Source: Arcuatula senhousia
Lineage: Eukaryota; Mollusca; Bivalvia; Mytilida; Mytilidae
DNA length: 64,000 nucleotides
Assembly (NCBI GenBank): GCA_963971305.1
Contig: OZ020308.1
Location: 19,687,092-19,751,091, forward strand
Direction: 5' to 3'
Shown here: positions 45,717 through 56,409 of the stretch, in pieces
Layout of the letters: every line of letters starts with the position of its first letter
Numbering within the stretch: position 1 is the stretch's first letter
Program-made: the position numbers and the translations under genes
Notes under the pieces: model-generated
What the model was told of the DNA's origin: nothing
Databases searched by the model: none
Seen by the model: only the letters and a program-made list of their open reading frames with translations

Positions 45717-45768
45717 CTCGTCTGCTACAGATAAAGACAACTAAAAGAGTAAATAGAAAGAAAATCAT
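45717..45768 (-). CDS. Possible signal-peptide first exon
   Basis: 17 codons, MIFFLFTLLVVFICSRR, plus one base, ending at G|GTCAGT (phase 1). A TATATAA (minus strand) lies about 60 bp upstream of the ATG. Signal-peptide exons followed by a phase-1 intron are common in secreted invertebrate peptides. No following exon was found; the downstream 800 bp is PLE-C debris. It could in principle splice to the phase-compatible exon at 42446. A chance hydrophobic stretch cannot be excluded. Confidence 0.3.
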
Positions 45769-45827
45769 CGAATTAAATCCGCATTTAACAGATAATTAGT
45801 GGTAATTTACAGTTATCATCATCCATT

Positions 45828-45834
45828 TTATATA
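45828..45834 (-). promoter_or_regulatory. TATA box candidate
   Basis: TATATAA followed by AATGG on the minus strand, correctly placed for a start site about 30 bp downstream and the ATG at 45768. Confidence 0.35.
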
Positions 45835-45869
45835 GAATTTGAACTGAGCATGGTACTATCAGTCATTAT

Positions 45870-46547
45870 GTTGGTTCATTGTTGTTTCTTGGTCCATTTA
45901 ATGGGGAAGTCTTCAACTTTATCCTTAGTTATTTTAGAATTATGGCACCATTTGATTCGTTTTTGTTCACGATAACAAGGTCCTTTAGCTAAATATCGCA
46001 TAGAAAGTCATTTTCAACAATGTGAGATCATAAGTGATATCATGACCAGAGAGACAACGGGATTACTTTTACTCTTTTAATATGTTCCATAACAGATTTT
46101 TTTGTGTACAATTTAAAAAAAAATATATAGCATCTAACCCCTCGTTTAATAATGGAAGTGAAAAAAGAAACTATTGTTCTATTCATCCCTTTTGATAAAT
46201 GCAAAATTTTTCCTTCTTGTAAGCCTTTTGTTTAAACAATGGAAGAAAATATACTTAAAAATACGCCATTGTCTAACGTTAGTATGAACATGTTACTTAA
46301 TTCGTTATATGTCATTTTCCGCCTTTCGCGTCTTTGAGACGATTTCTAACTTGACTAAAGATGGATATGTCAGTGTTTGTAAAATAAAAATAACAGACTG
46401 CTTTTATTTTCTCTTGCGATAAACATAAATACTAGGAGGTGAAAAATCAAGACAAATATAAGGTGACATAAGTCAAATTTTAGAATTTGTTAATATATAA
46501 CAAAATATTTGTTATTGATTTGACTAACAAATAAATAGACCCTGAGA
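45870..46547. other. AT-rich sequence, nothing recognised
   Basis: No motif-bearing frame or repeat. Confidence 0.35.
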
Positions 46548-47236
46548 TACAGTTGAGTCCAGTTCTAACATCTCTTTAGAACTGTCAGGAATCTGTTCTG
46601 CTGACAGCTCTAGGACAGTTTATGACAAGCCCTGTCCTGTCATAGAACAGTTCTGGATAGTTCTATCCCGTGACAAATTTAAAACTGTTCTAACCCCTGA
46701 CAGTTCTAAGCTGTCCTACGCCCTGACAGTTCTAACCTGTTCTGTGTCCAGACAGCTTAGAAATGTTCTAGCCTCGGATAGTTCTACCCCTGACAGTTTT
46801 GATTGTGACGATTTTAGAACAGTATAGAATAAAGAATTGTCTGGTTAAAATAAATTTATATATCGAGTTTCATTAAATAATTATGCCGAAAATATGCGCA
46901 TTTTCCGAATTAGGAGTATTTTTATAACCATGTGACGTCATTTCGAACTGTCAGAGTGCAGAACTGTCCAAGGCTAGAACTGTTCTAAGGTGTGACGTCA
47001 TTTAGAACTGTCAGGGTGCAGTACTGTCCAAGGCTAGAACAGTTCTAAGGTGTCAGGGCCTAGAACAGTTCTAAGCTGTCAGGGCCTAGAATAGCTCTAA
47101 AGGTGTCAAGGGTTAGAACAGGTTATGGCAGTTCTACCCTAGAACAGGTTTTGACAGCTGTTGTCCAGGGTTAGAACAGTTCTAGAACTGTCAGGAGAGC
47201 TGGACAGTAGAGATATTAGAACTGGGCTAAACTGTA
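46548..47236. mobile_element. TA-flanked inverted-repeat element E2 (TAGAACTGTC motifs)
   Basis: Left end TA+CAGTTGAGTCCAGTTCTAA; right end, read inward, TA+CAGTTTAGCCCAGTTCTAA. Inside are more than twenty copies, in both orientations, of TAGAACTGTC/GACAGTTCTA-type motifs with CCTGACAG linkers, so each half can fold into many short stems. Same termini and plan as E1 and E3, different motif. Non-coding. Confidence 0.7.
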
Positions 47237-47535
47237 TTTTCCAATTACGCTTTCTTTAAGTCATATACATTGTCGTGAAAAAAAACTGACTCAAACTAAA
47301 CATTTGTTAAAATCTAAACCAAGGATTGCGGAAGGTGTGGGTGTATCATTCCGATCCCAACGAACTTCAGTTGGGAATATAGCGTATGTTTCATTCATTA
47401 GTATGCAATGCTTGTCATGTTGCAATACTAAGTTATCAAGTACGCATCTAAGAGTAATGATATTTGTTCAGTTGGTACTTTTTTATAGTTCCCAACATCC
47501 GTACCTTGACCTTCACGAATAACTTGGAATAAATA
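47237..47535. other. Spacer, nothing recognised
   Basis: A 72-codon plus frame (47304-47522) has no motif. Confidence 0.3.
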
Positions 47536-47537
47536 GA

Positions 47538-47566
47538 GATGTGGAATAAGTGTACGCGACACAAGT
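47538..47566 (-). mobile_element. PLE-B 3' terminal stub, ~30 bp
   Basis: GATGTGGAATAAGTGTACG and a few more bases, identical to the PLE-B terminus at 48213. The shortest truncated copy in the window. Confidence 0.5.
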
Positions 47567-47919
47567 TTGGGTTAAGATTCATAACTCAGCAACTTCAAGT
47601 TATTGTGGGATGCTATTTGGTTAATGGGTGCATCTTCGTAATATTCAACATTTGAATCAGAATTAAATTACTTTGATATATCTTTTTCACATGGGTAACT
47701 CAGGTAAATGTTTTGATTACGGTTCATACCTCAACAAAAAATTGTAGAGTGATAATAAATTGTAAGTGGTTGTAGTTGGGGCTACTATACGAAGAATTGT
47801 GAAAAAAAATGCTACAAGCATAAGGCTTTGCACAACGGAACTTTGTTGTCATTTTTATTTATAACAAGTTTCATGTGTCATGTTCATGGCTAAAATATCC
47901 ACCACGTATACCTTTCTAT

Positions 47920-48210
47920 TGACGATCTATGCATTAATGTCAAAGTAATCTACTGTCAAGCTAAACTCTTACAGTTATACAATGTAATTCAGTAATATCT
48001 TTCTTGCAAAACAACATTTTTCAACTGATAGCGGTCTAATTTACAGTACAAAGGTGGAAAGAATATGCAACTTAATGTCAAAGATAATAAGAATCAATTC
48101 GCCTTAGTTTTTTGTTGAAAAAAAAACATCACACAATCAAAAGACAACTGAAAAAAAACCCTCAAAAGATTAGCAAAATTAACAGTTATCCTATATCAAT
48201 ATACGATATT
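47920..48210. repeat. ~290-bp direct repeat, left copy
   Basis: Shares AGTAATCTACTGTCAAGCTA, AACTGATAGCGGTCTA and AAAGATAATAAGAA with 49552-49825 in the same orientation. It ends where PLE-B begins. Confidence 0.65.
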
Positions 48211-48212
48211 GA

Positions 48213-49365
48213 GATGTGGAATAAGTGTACGCGACACAACAAACATAAACAAACAGCAATTCAAAAAATCACAACGGAAAACAGCAAGCAGTCTTCAACA
48301 TGACCATAGGTCACTGCTTACCGTCTTGCATTGGCCCAAGACTTATAATACAATACAAAAGTATCAAAACCAATCCCTAAATCATCAACGAAAGACTCAA
48401 TTCTTGACATCAAACAGTTAACATAGAATGACAAGGACAAACAAAGGCTTTGGCAAAGTTTCCTGGCTTAGGACAGGCACATATAAAATGTGGCGGGGTT
48501 AAACTAGTTTTTTGGATCCAACCTTCCCCCTATTGATAAGCTTGCACAAAGCAACATATAAAAAACACACTGTAAAACTCAATCGACAAAAGTTCAATTC
48601 AACAAGAGAGAACATAAGACAAAATACTGTACGAAAATAACAAGACAAGGAGGAACTCTCTTGAGAACACTCGAAATTACTGACAACTAGCTAAGAAACA
48701 TTTATCGATTGATGTAAAAGAATCAAATACATCAGTTCTAAATCCGACACCCCACGTCAAAACAATGAATGATTAAGAGTTGTATCACCATACAGAACCG
48801 ACATACTTGATCGCTGTGGTGCTTATAAATAATACAGTGGATAAAAAGTGAAAAATTTAACGTTTTAATGTTACTATCAAGCTATCAATATTTCTGCCAA
48901 AACATACCAAATGCAAAGATTTTACTAAAACATTGAATTCGTATCCTTTTTTCAAAAGGTTTTTAAGCCAGTTTTTTATTTCCATAAGGTTATTTTTGAA
49001 TTTTTGTGCTTTATAAACTACATTGCTATAAAAGTCAGGATGAGATATTCCTTTAACAATCAGAAATCTACGTGTACAATCAAATTTTTCGATGAGATGT
49101 CCATATTTATGTGCAAATTTTGTAAAAGATTTGACTAATTTGTGGTAACGGTAACCTTGTTTTAGCAATTTTTCTGTAATAAAACGTTTTTATCATTAAA
49201 ATCAGACACATCACTGCAAATGCGAGCATACCTGACTAATTGTGAAATGTATACCCCGTAAGCTGGAGCTAATGGTACGTCTCCTTCAAGAAACGGAAAA
49301 TTAACTTTTGGGAATGAAAAGTCATCCCGTTTATCATATACTTTAGTGTGTAATCTACTAATTCA
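48213..49365 (-). mobile_element. PLE-B copy, 5'-truncated
   Basis: Complete 3'UTR (48213 to about 48855) and the C-terminal third of the reverse transcriptase. The 3' terminus GATGTGG is shared with other copies. The 5' cut lies just upstream of the KVYDKRDDF region. Confidence 0.7.
48857..49365 (-). pseudogene. PLE-B reverse transcriptase C-terminal fragment
   Basis: Open for 103 codons (48857-49168): KQGYRYHKLVKSF, IEKFDCTRRFLIVKGISHP, NWLKNLLKKGYEFNVLVKSL, ending GRNIDSLIVTLKR. A frame break near 49170 leads to YDKRDDFSFPKVNFPFL and EGDVPLAPAYGVYISQLV upstream. The catalytic palm is missing. It provides the uninterrupted reference for the site split by the 10.1-kb insertion. Confidence 0.7.
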
Positions 49366-49551
49366 AGACAAGAATTTTCGCCATATTTAGCCTTTTGGCA
49401 CCATTTTTAAAATCGTAAGTTGAGTTTATTCGCCATATAATGGATCCTTTTCATGTCTTAATGTTGCACAATGATTCTTTGAAAGAAATTGTATCTACAT
49501 GTTTTTATTAGAAAAATGTTGTATAGTTTTAAGATGATAATAAAATTGAAG

Positions 49552-49825
49552 ATCTATGTTCTAATGTTAAAGTAATCTACTGTCAAGCTAAACTCTTTCA
49601 GTTATACAATGGAATTCAGTAATATCTTCTTTGCAAAACAACATATTGCAACTGATAGCGGTCTAGTTTGCATTTTAACTATGGAATGAAGATGCAATAT
49701 AATGTAAAAGATAATAAGAAGGAATTAGCCTAGTATTTTGTTGCACAATTATCATACAATCAAATGACAACTCCTGAAAAAAAAAACTCAAAAGATAAGC
49801 TAAATATACAAATATTCTAAATTAA
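49552..49825. repeat. ~290-bp direct repeat, right copy
   Basis: Partner of 47920-48210 with about 85% identity by eye. Confidence 0.65.
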
Positions 49826-50520
49826 AACAAAAAATTTCGCCATATTTAATTTTAGTTTTAATATGATAATAAAATAATAGATACTATAAAAAGAGGTCAT
49901 CTTGACAAATTGATTTTTTTTTCTTTTGGCCAGGACCTGAATTTTCATTTACACATGTAACATAATCTTTGTGTAAAATTTCATGCTTGTATCATTTTTG
50001 CAGAAATTCCTTGTTTAAGCCCCCTACTATCTTAAGCAATATCAATTAAGTTGTTTCCGTACATTTTACTTAGAAATGAATTATGTACACTTTCAAATAT
50101 TTTATTTTCACTCCTCGATCACTTTAAGGAAATTCCATAATGTTATCACAATTCAAGAAGAAAATTTTTGCAGATTATGAAATGATTTGGAAAAGCATCT
50201 GAAATATATTTGTTCAACAGATGTTGTTAATATCCTATTTATACAAACCCGTGTAAACATATATTTTGAGTATTTTTGTTGTTTAAGAAATTTTTTTGTT
50301 TCTTTAAAAAAAGGTTAAATATTTCGAATACTGCATTGACAGCTTTCAAAAAGTCCTACATATCATGTAATGCAATTTATACAGCTTAATATTGTTATAG
50401 TAACCTTGTATATTTTCAGGACAATATCAAAATCTTAACAATACACGTGTGGACATGACAATAAAGGTTCTCATATGGTCGGACCATATGCTATTTGGCA
50501 TTTGATTTTATACTCATACA
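49826..50520. other. AT-rich sequence, nothing recognised
   Basis: No frames or repeats beyond a second TTTCGCCATATTTA phrase (49838) echoing 49377. Confidence 0.35.
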
Positions 50521-50539
50521 TGCACATGTGCAAATTCCT

Positions 50540-50720
50540 ATGAGTTAGATAAAGCGCCTCAGATGAGTCTTGAATGAAAAAAAAAAAACGCGCATCGGGC
50601 GTATCAAAATTAATTGTCTTGAACTTTGTTGCAATACTGTTGCTTACATCCGTAAAGGTAAGTGCTGCTGGTGGAGTTTTAATTCCCCGAGGTTAGCCCG
50701 CTCCGGCATCGTCAATTTTG
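50540..50720 (+). repeat. Broken retrozyme unit (ribozyme strand is plus)
   Basis: Contains GCGCCTCAGATGAGTCTTGAATG, an A12 expansion, CGCGCATCGGGCGTA, AACTTTGTTGC and, further on, TTCCCCGAGGTTAGCCCGC. The core is dead: CTGATGA became CAGATGA and the stem II/GAAA segment is replaced by an A run. Orientation is opposite to the other copies. Confidence 0.6.
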
Positions 50721-50724
50721 TGTT

Positions 50725-50960
50725 GAGCACACATCAAAGGAGCAAAGGGGCCCGATGGGGAATTCGAGTGTCAAAAGTCCGAAAGGGCAACGACAACACC
50801 GGAAAATAGGCACAAGAACAGCACGGAGAAGCACTAAACACAAAATCTACTGAACGGAAATCAACAAAGCGAACTCAAGTCGTAACAAGAACAAACTCAG
50901 GAGTAAAAGTAAGCGGTTTCTGCATGCTAAAGCGTACCCATCGTGCTGCTAGTTTCCAAT
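50725..50960 (-). mobile_element. PLE-A 3'UTR fragment
   Basis: Minus strand matches 14504-14720: GGGGAATTCGAGTGTCAAAA near the 3' end and GCGAACTCAAGTCGTAAC. It lies next to the broken retrozyme unit. Confidence 0.55.
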
Positions 50961-51720
50961 TTGAAGCTATTAATTATCCGTTTTCATTTAAAAGTAATAA
51001 AATCTTAAGGTTATTCTTTTCCCATGGTCTAAGTCATAACTTGGTTTCTAGTTCGGTATTTGTTTATTTTTTCTATGCTCTTCTTATTCACATAGCGTTT
51101 GGTCTTTTTTAAGTTTAGAAAGAGCGCTTTTGAAGCGTCTCTAATAAATGAAATGCACATCAGATGTAGAAAAAATTATTGTCCGGAACCTAGTAATTTT
51201 TGGTACATATGGCTATGACTGACCAGACGATATAAGTATTTTTAACGTATGAGAATTATGTTAGTAAATGATTGTTAATAATAGGGATTTTATATGAAGA
51301 AACAATTAACGTTACCTTATGGTTTTGTGTAAGGGAGCGCTGGTGCAAAAAAACCTTCGTACAATCTTCATCTTATAATGATGATCCCAATTCAAGAATA
51401 TTTCATTTAAATAATCGGTTCTTTTTTGCTTATTTTTTATTATCAAATTATTCGGGATTTTTAATAAACGTAAATCATAAAACGTCTTGAATTATCTCAA
51501 GGTTGCTTCTAAAGATATATAACCTAGTTTTGCAGTTGAAAATAACGAACTTACAGAGTTAATAAAGAATGTGGTGATCGCCTTTTAAAAATTGTTTGAA
51601 TTTCAACAAAAAATAGCGGCTAGAGTTATTTTTAGAGAATATTTTAACGAAATGTAGTTGTGAAAAAAAAAGAACAAACGAATATGAACATCGATTAAAA
51701 TCGTGCTGATGTGACCTGAA
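50961..51720. other. AT-rich sequence, nothing recognised
   Basis: Frames at 50924-51112 and 51272-51490 are hydrophobic or low complexity without motif. Confidence 0.35.
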
Positions 51721-51789
51721 TAGGGTATTTTGGACTTGACCAATTAATCCTAATTCTTACCAACTCAACCAAACCAACTCCGCGATGTT

Positions 51790-52690
51790 TTGGCCAAAGG
51801 ACCAAAATATCGTGAACCTAGAGCAATCAACTGGAACCATAATTTCAAAACAATTATGGATTCAGTTGAAGACTATGCCAGAAAATGGGCCAAAAAAGAA
51901 CATGAAAAGGAAAGCGACGTTCTTTCTGAGTGGGTAAAGTCTGTGAGGTCGTTGGTTTTGAAAAGGATTAACTCTTTGAAAGGCTCGATGAGAACCAAGG
52001 CAACATCTATTTTCAACAACCCTGATGTTGCGAAGACATTGTCCACCTTACATGACAAATATGTTGTCGTACCTGCTGATAAAGCGCCTAACAACATCAT
52101 TTTCGTATGCAAAAGACACTATATTGATTGTTTAACAGCTGAATTAGGGGTTGGTTGTACTAGCAAAAGCACCACATATACAGCAACAACACTGTCAAAG
52201 GAGGAAATAATCAACAATCATAACTCTGTCATTTCTTCCTTTGGCATTTCTGTTGACAAAAAGAACGATGACGTTCCATCCTTGTATTGGATTCCAAAGT
52301 TACATAAAACTCCATACAAGCAACGATTTATTGCTGGGTCATCCAAATGTACAACTAAGCCTCTTTCAGTTTTGTTCACATCAATATTGACGGCAATAAA
52401 ATCAAGCATTCAAAAGTATTTCGATTGTTGTTACTCTAGAAATGGCGTCAATCAAATGTGGATTCTCAAAAATTCTAAAGAACTGATGGAAAATCTCCAT
52501 TCTAAGTCATTTTCATCATGTAATAGCATTAAAACGTTTGATTTCTCTACATTATATACTTCAATTCCACATTCACAACTAAAATCTCGTTTGGCACAAC
52601 TGATTAAACGTAGCTTTATCAAAAAGAACGGAAAACGCAGGTACAAGTATTTGGTAGTCGGTTATAAAAAGACTTACTTTGTCATCCAAG
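51790..52690 (+). pseudogene. PLE-A reverse transcriptase, N-terminal part
   Basis: About 300 codons in frame with the family protein (no ATG is needed here; the frame is already open from 51754). Visible landmarks: KGPKYREPRAINWNHNFK, WAKKEHEKESDVLSEW, VVVPADKAPNNIIFV (nucleotide-binding side of the fingers), LYWIPKLHKTPYKQRF (the PKLHK-R-I motif typical of Penelope-like enzymes), GVNQMWILKNSKEL and FDFSTLYTSIPHSQLK (palm motif A region with its Asp). At about 52685 an 11-bp deletion, relative to the copy at 15490, shifts the frame; the listed reading to 52851 beyond this is out of frame. Confidence 0.75.
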
Positions 52691-53395
52691 AAAAACAAAT
52701 TTACAGAAGATCAAATAATAGAAATGCTCAACTTTCTAATCGACAACATATTTGTACAGTTTGGTGGACGTGTTTTTCAGCAAACAATAGGTATCCCAAT
52801 GGGCACAAATTGTGCACCATTGCTTGCCGATTTGTTTCTTCATTCATATGAAGCGGACTTCTTACAATCACTTCTAGACAAAAAGGACCGCAAACTTGCT
52901 TTATCCTTCAATCTCACATTTCGTTATATTGATGATGTCCTTTCACTAAACAATCCTCGATTCGGTGACTATTTACATCTCATATATCCGAAGGAACTTG
53001 AGATAAAGGACACTACAGATTCTAGGAGGTCCGCTTCATATCTGGATCTATTTCTCGAAATTGACACACAAGGAAGGGTTTGTACAAAGCTCTATGACAA
53101 ACGTGATGACTTCAACTTTCCAATTGTTAACTTTCCCTTTCTGTGTAGCAACATTCCGTCCGCTCCAGCATATGGAGTTTACGTATCACAATTGATTCGC
53201 TATTCCAGAGCATGTGGGGAGTACAACGACTTCCTTGATAGAGCCACACGGCTGACAAGCAAATTGTTAACACAGGGGTACGTTGCTCCCAGGTTGTTGT
53301 CATCACTCAAGAAATTTTACGGACGACATCATGTGCTTGTATACAAATACGGGATTTCTATCTCTCAGATGAGCACAGATGTTGGTTTGACATAG
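52679..53395 (+). pseudogene. PLE-A reverse transcriptase, C-terminal part
   Basis: Continuation in the next frame: KKNKFTEDQIIEMLNFLID, FVQFGGRVFQQ, GIPMGTNCAPLLADLF, the catalytic FRYIDDVLSLNN (motif C, both Asp present), LEIKDTTDSRRSASYLDL, YDKRDDFNFPIVNFPFL and APAYGVYVSQLIRYSRACG. The thumb ends KFYGRHH..ISQMSTDVGLT and a TAG. About 235 residues, no internal stop. Catalytic residues are all present, so only the 11-bp deletion and any missing 5' sequence separate this copy from an open frame. No GIY-YIG nuclease domain follows, which fits endonuclease-deficient or differently organised Penelope-like lineages. Confidence 0.78.
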
Positions 53396-53700
53396 AGTTT
53401 TGTAATGTCATCCTTTCCGGATATGACCAACACTTAATCGATCTTTGGCAACGTGACGGGTGTGCTATAGCAAGCAGGAACTGCTTACTCTTCCGGAGCA
53501 CCTGAGTTCACTCTCGTTTCGACTTGAGTTCACGTTGCTGAATGCGGTTTTGTTGTTATATGTGTTTGTGTTTTATGTTGTTATGTGGTTTGTTTTGTTG
53601 TGATGATTTTTGTCTGCCGGTTTTGTCATTGTCTTTACGGTTTTAGGATACTGATTACCCCTTTGGTACACCTTTGCTTCTTTCATGGACACAATGTTCA
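53396..53700 (+). repeat. PLE-A 3'UTR
   Basis: Conserved block GACGGGTGTGCTATAGCAAG, ACTCTTCCGGAGCACCTGAG and ACTCTCGTTTCGACTTGAG, also at 14640-14790, 41640-41760, 43300-43440 (all minus) and 59420-59510 (plus). Its conservation exceeds that of decayed coding parts, suggesting a role in template recognition. Confidence 0.65.
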
Positions 53701-54099
53701 TAGACTCTACTGATGATTAAAATTTAAAAAAACACGAAAGTTCCTAATTTTCTCATTTATTCTTTGCACTTATAAGAAATAAAATAAATCTTTATTATTG
53801 AACACCAAAAATATTTTGCCAATTATTTATTAACTTCTCTTAAAAGGGTTGTCATCATTTCATTCAACGTGTTGTAACTTTTGTTTCGCAGTATGCAAAT
53901 AGATATCTTTAGAAAGTGTTCAGCAAAAATCATTTGAATAGCTGGTGTGCCGAAGCAGCCATGTTGTGTGTGAAAAAAGCCCCAGCGTTATGATAAGTCT
54001 TTACTTAAACTTATAGGTGGGTACAACTGAGTTTTTGAATATCAGTTGTACTCATGAAATAGGGTTTATGTATTTTTATAGGAACTGAAACATTTTAAA
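53701..54099. other. Spacer, nothing recognised
   Basis: AT-rich, no frame or repeat of note. Confidence 0.3.
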
Positions 54100-54753
54100 A
54101 AATAGGGCATGTAATGGGACATTAAATGATACCCCGCCACGTTATAATATCAAAAGTTCATAAAATTTTATTTCAAAGTAGCCTATCTCGAAAACTGTTC
54201 TTCGGATCATGTTGGAAATTACACTTGACCTGTATTTTATTGTACTAAACAGCTGTGCAAAATATCATTCAAATCCTTTGACGCGTTTTCAAGTTATTGG
54301 TCCGAAACTCAAAATTTCATGAAATTTGATTTTTCAAAGTGGCCTATCTCGAAAACTATTTTTCGGATCATGCTCGAAATCGAACTTGACCTGTATTTTA
54401 TTGTACTAAACAGCTGTGTAAAATATCATTCAAATCCTTTGACGCGTTTTCAAGTTATTGGTCGGAAACTAAAAATTTCATGAAATTTGATTTTTCAAAG
54501 TGGCCTATCTCGAAAACTATTTTTTGGATCATGCTCGAAATCGAACTTGACCTGTATTTTATTGTACTAAACAGCTGTGTAAAATATCATTCAAATCCTT
54601 TGACGCGTTTTCAAGTTATTGGTCGGAAACCTTCGGGGGACGGACAGACAGACGGACAGACAGACGGACAGACAGACGGACGGACGGACAGACACCGAAA
54701 AAACTGAGGGTATAACATAATACCCTGCCACTTCGTGTGGCGGGGTATAAAAA
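54100..54753 (+). mobile_element. F2 element with three 161-bp core repeats
   Basis: Head GGGCATGTAATGGGACATTA then ATACCCCGCCACG. Core repeats have CCTATCTCG at 54182, 54343 and 54504, exactly 161 bp apart, including ACCTGTATTTTATTGTACTA. The tail has a GACGGACA tract (54640-54695), AACTGAGGGTATAACAT, then a strong hairpin ATACCCTGCCAC/GTGGCGGGGTAT and an A tail. The head motif ATACCCCGCCAC is repeated in one arm of the tail hairpin. The 75- and 81-codon frames are repeat readings. Confidence 0.7.
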
Positions 54754-54822
54754 GGATTAAATTTATTTGATTTTCGACAGTTTTTAAAAAATCAGTGGGC
54801 AGAGTATCAACTGAACAAATAT

Positions 54823-56040
54823 AAACAAGAGGCTCCCAGGAGCCTGAATCGCTCACCTGGTCTTGATGTCAACCCTATGAAGACTTTTGTATAGCTAAAT
54901 GAGCTGAATGTTTAAGCATGAAAAAGCTTTTCTCTGTCTGCAATAGTTTTCATTCTAAATAAGCAAAAAACACTATTATTCAACTTTTAAGGGGCTGTAA
55001 CCCCTATAAGGGGTTATCAGACAACTTTGACCTTATGGAGACTTTTGTAGAGCTAAATGAGCTGAACATTTTAGCAAGCAACAGCTTTTCTCTATCTACA
55101 ATGGTTTTCATTCTATAGGCCAAGAACATGCAAAAATGCTATTTTTCACCTTTAAGGAGGGGCTGTAACCCCTATAAGGGATCATATGACAACTTTGACC
55201 TAATGGAGACTTTTGTAGAGCTAAATGAACTGAACATTTTAGCAAGTAACAGCTTTGCTCTATCTGCAATAGTTTTCATTCTATAAGCAAAAAACATGCA
55301 AAAACGCTATTTTTTCACCTTTAAGAGGCTGTAACCCCTATAAGGGACCATCTGACAACTTTGACCTAATGGCGACTTTTGTAGAGCTAAATGAGCTGAA
55401 CATTTTAGCAAGCAACAGCTTTTCTCTATCTGCAAAAGTTTTCATTCTATAGGCAAAAAACACTATTTTTCACCTTTAAGGGGATGTAACCCCTATAAGG
55501 GGTCATCTGACAACTTCGTCCCTATGGAGACTTTTGTAGAGCTAAATGAGCTGAACATTTTAGCAAGCTACAGCTTTTCTCTATCTGCAATAGTTTTCAT
55601 TCTATAGGCAAAAAACATGCAAAAACGCTATTTTTCACCTTTAAGGGACTGTAACCCCTATTAGGGATCATCTGACAACTTCGACCGAATGGAGACTTTT
55701 GTAGAACTTTTGATGCTGAAGCAGTAGAGTGGCATCATATTTCATCTATCTCTTATACTTTTTGATTTACAAGCCAAAAACAGTAGTCTTACCCCTCTGG
55801 TCTATTTTTAGTAACGACGGCCATGTTTTTGAAGGATCAAAAATCGAAACACAAGTTTGGTGCAGGACACCCTAAGGATCAATCATCCCAAGTTTCATTT
55901 AATTCTGTTCAGTAGTTTCGGAGGCGAAGATTTTTGAAAATTGTTAACAGACGACGACGACAGACGACGACAGACGACGACGACGGACGCCAAGTGATGG
56001 TAATAGCTCACCTGGACCTTTGGTCCAGGTGAGCTAAAAA
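54823..56040 (+). mobile_element. F1 element, complete, five core repeats
   Basis: Head ACAAGAGGCTCCCAGGAGCC (hairpin) then CGCTCACCTGG. Core units have CTGTAACCCC at 54995, 55163, 55329, 55484 (ATGTAACCCC) and 55649, spacing 155-168 bp. The tail has GACGACGACAGACGACGAC, CGCCAAGTGATGG, then a long hairpin AGCTCACCTGGACC/GGTCCAGGTGAGCT and AAAAA. The head motif GCTCACCTGG recurs in the tail hairpin arm. Nearly undamaged, so probably recent. Confidence 0.7.
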
Positions 56041-56405
56041 GAGGACTCAAAACACAAACAATTATGTGCACAAAACAACTACATTGCAGTATTCAACGTG
56101 CATTTAAGTCAAAAAGATAGTTATATCAAATCAATTGCATATTTGATGGGTAAACGGTTGTGGTTTATTTATTTAAACCGTTACTGTGCCAACGATTAGT
56201 TCATTGTATAGGTTAAACGGGGTCAAAATGACAATATGTTTATATCAACACCCCATATTACTCATCTGAAAGATGCTTACTAAGTATAAAATCAGATAAA
56301 TGTATCTCATTGACAAATAGAACATATGCCTACTTCAAAGTAACTGTCAAAAGCTTAAAGTGCAATGAATATAATTATATTAAAAATATTGAAAGGATGA
56401 ACAAT
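56041..56405. other. Spacer, nothing recognised
   Basis: A small palindrome near 56160-56185 (GGTTTATTTATTTAAACC) only. Confidence 0.3.
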
Positions 56406-56409
56406 TCAT

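Larger units (their letters stand above)
51750..53700 (+). mobile_element. Best-preserved PLE-A retroelement copy
   Basis: Coding region 51754-53395 with one frame break, then a 3'UTR of ~300 bp ending at TTGCTTCTTTC. Four partial copies and several 3' stubs of the same lineage lie elsewhere in the window. The 5' limit is uncertain; the frame opens after stops at about 51745-51753. Confidence 0.65.

Noticed and set aside
53710..53750. Second hammerhead (CTGATGA then GAAA after PLE-A)
   Set aside because: The intervening bases cannot form stem II and no stem III follows GAAA.
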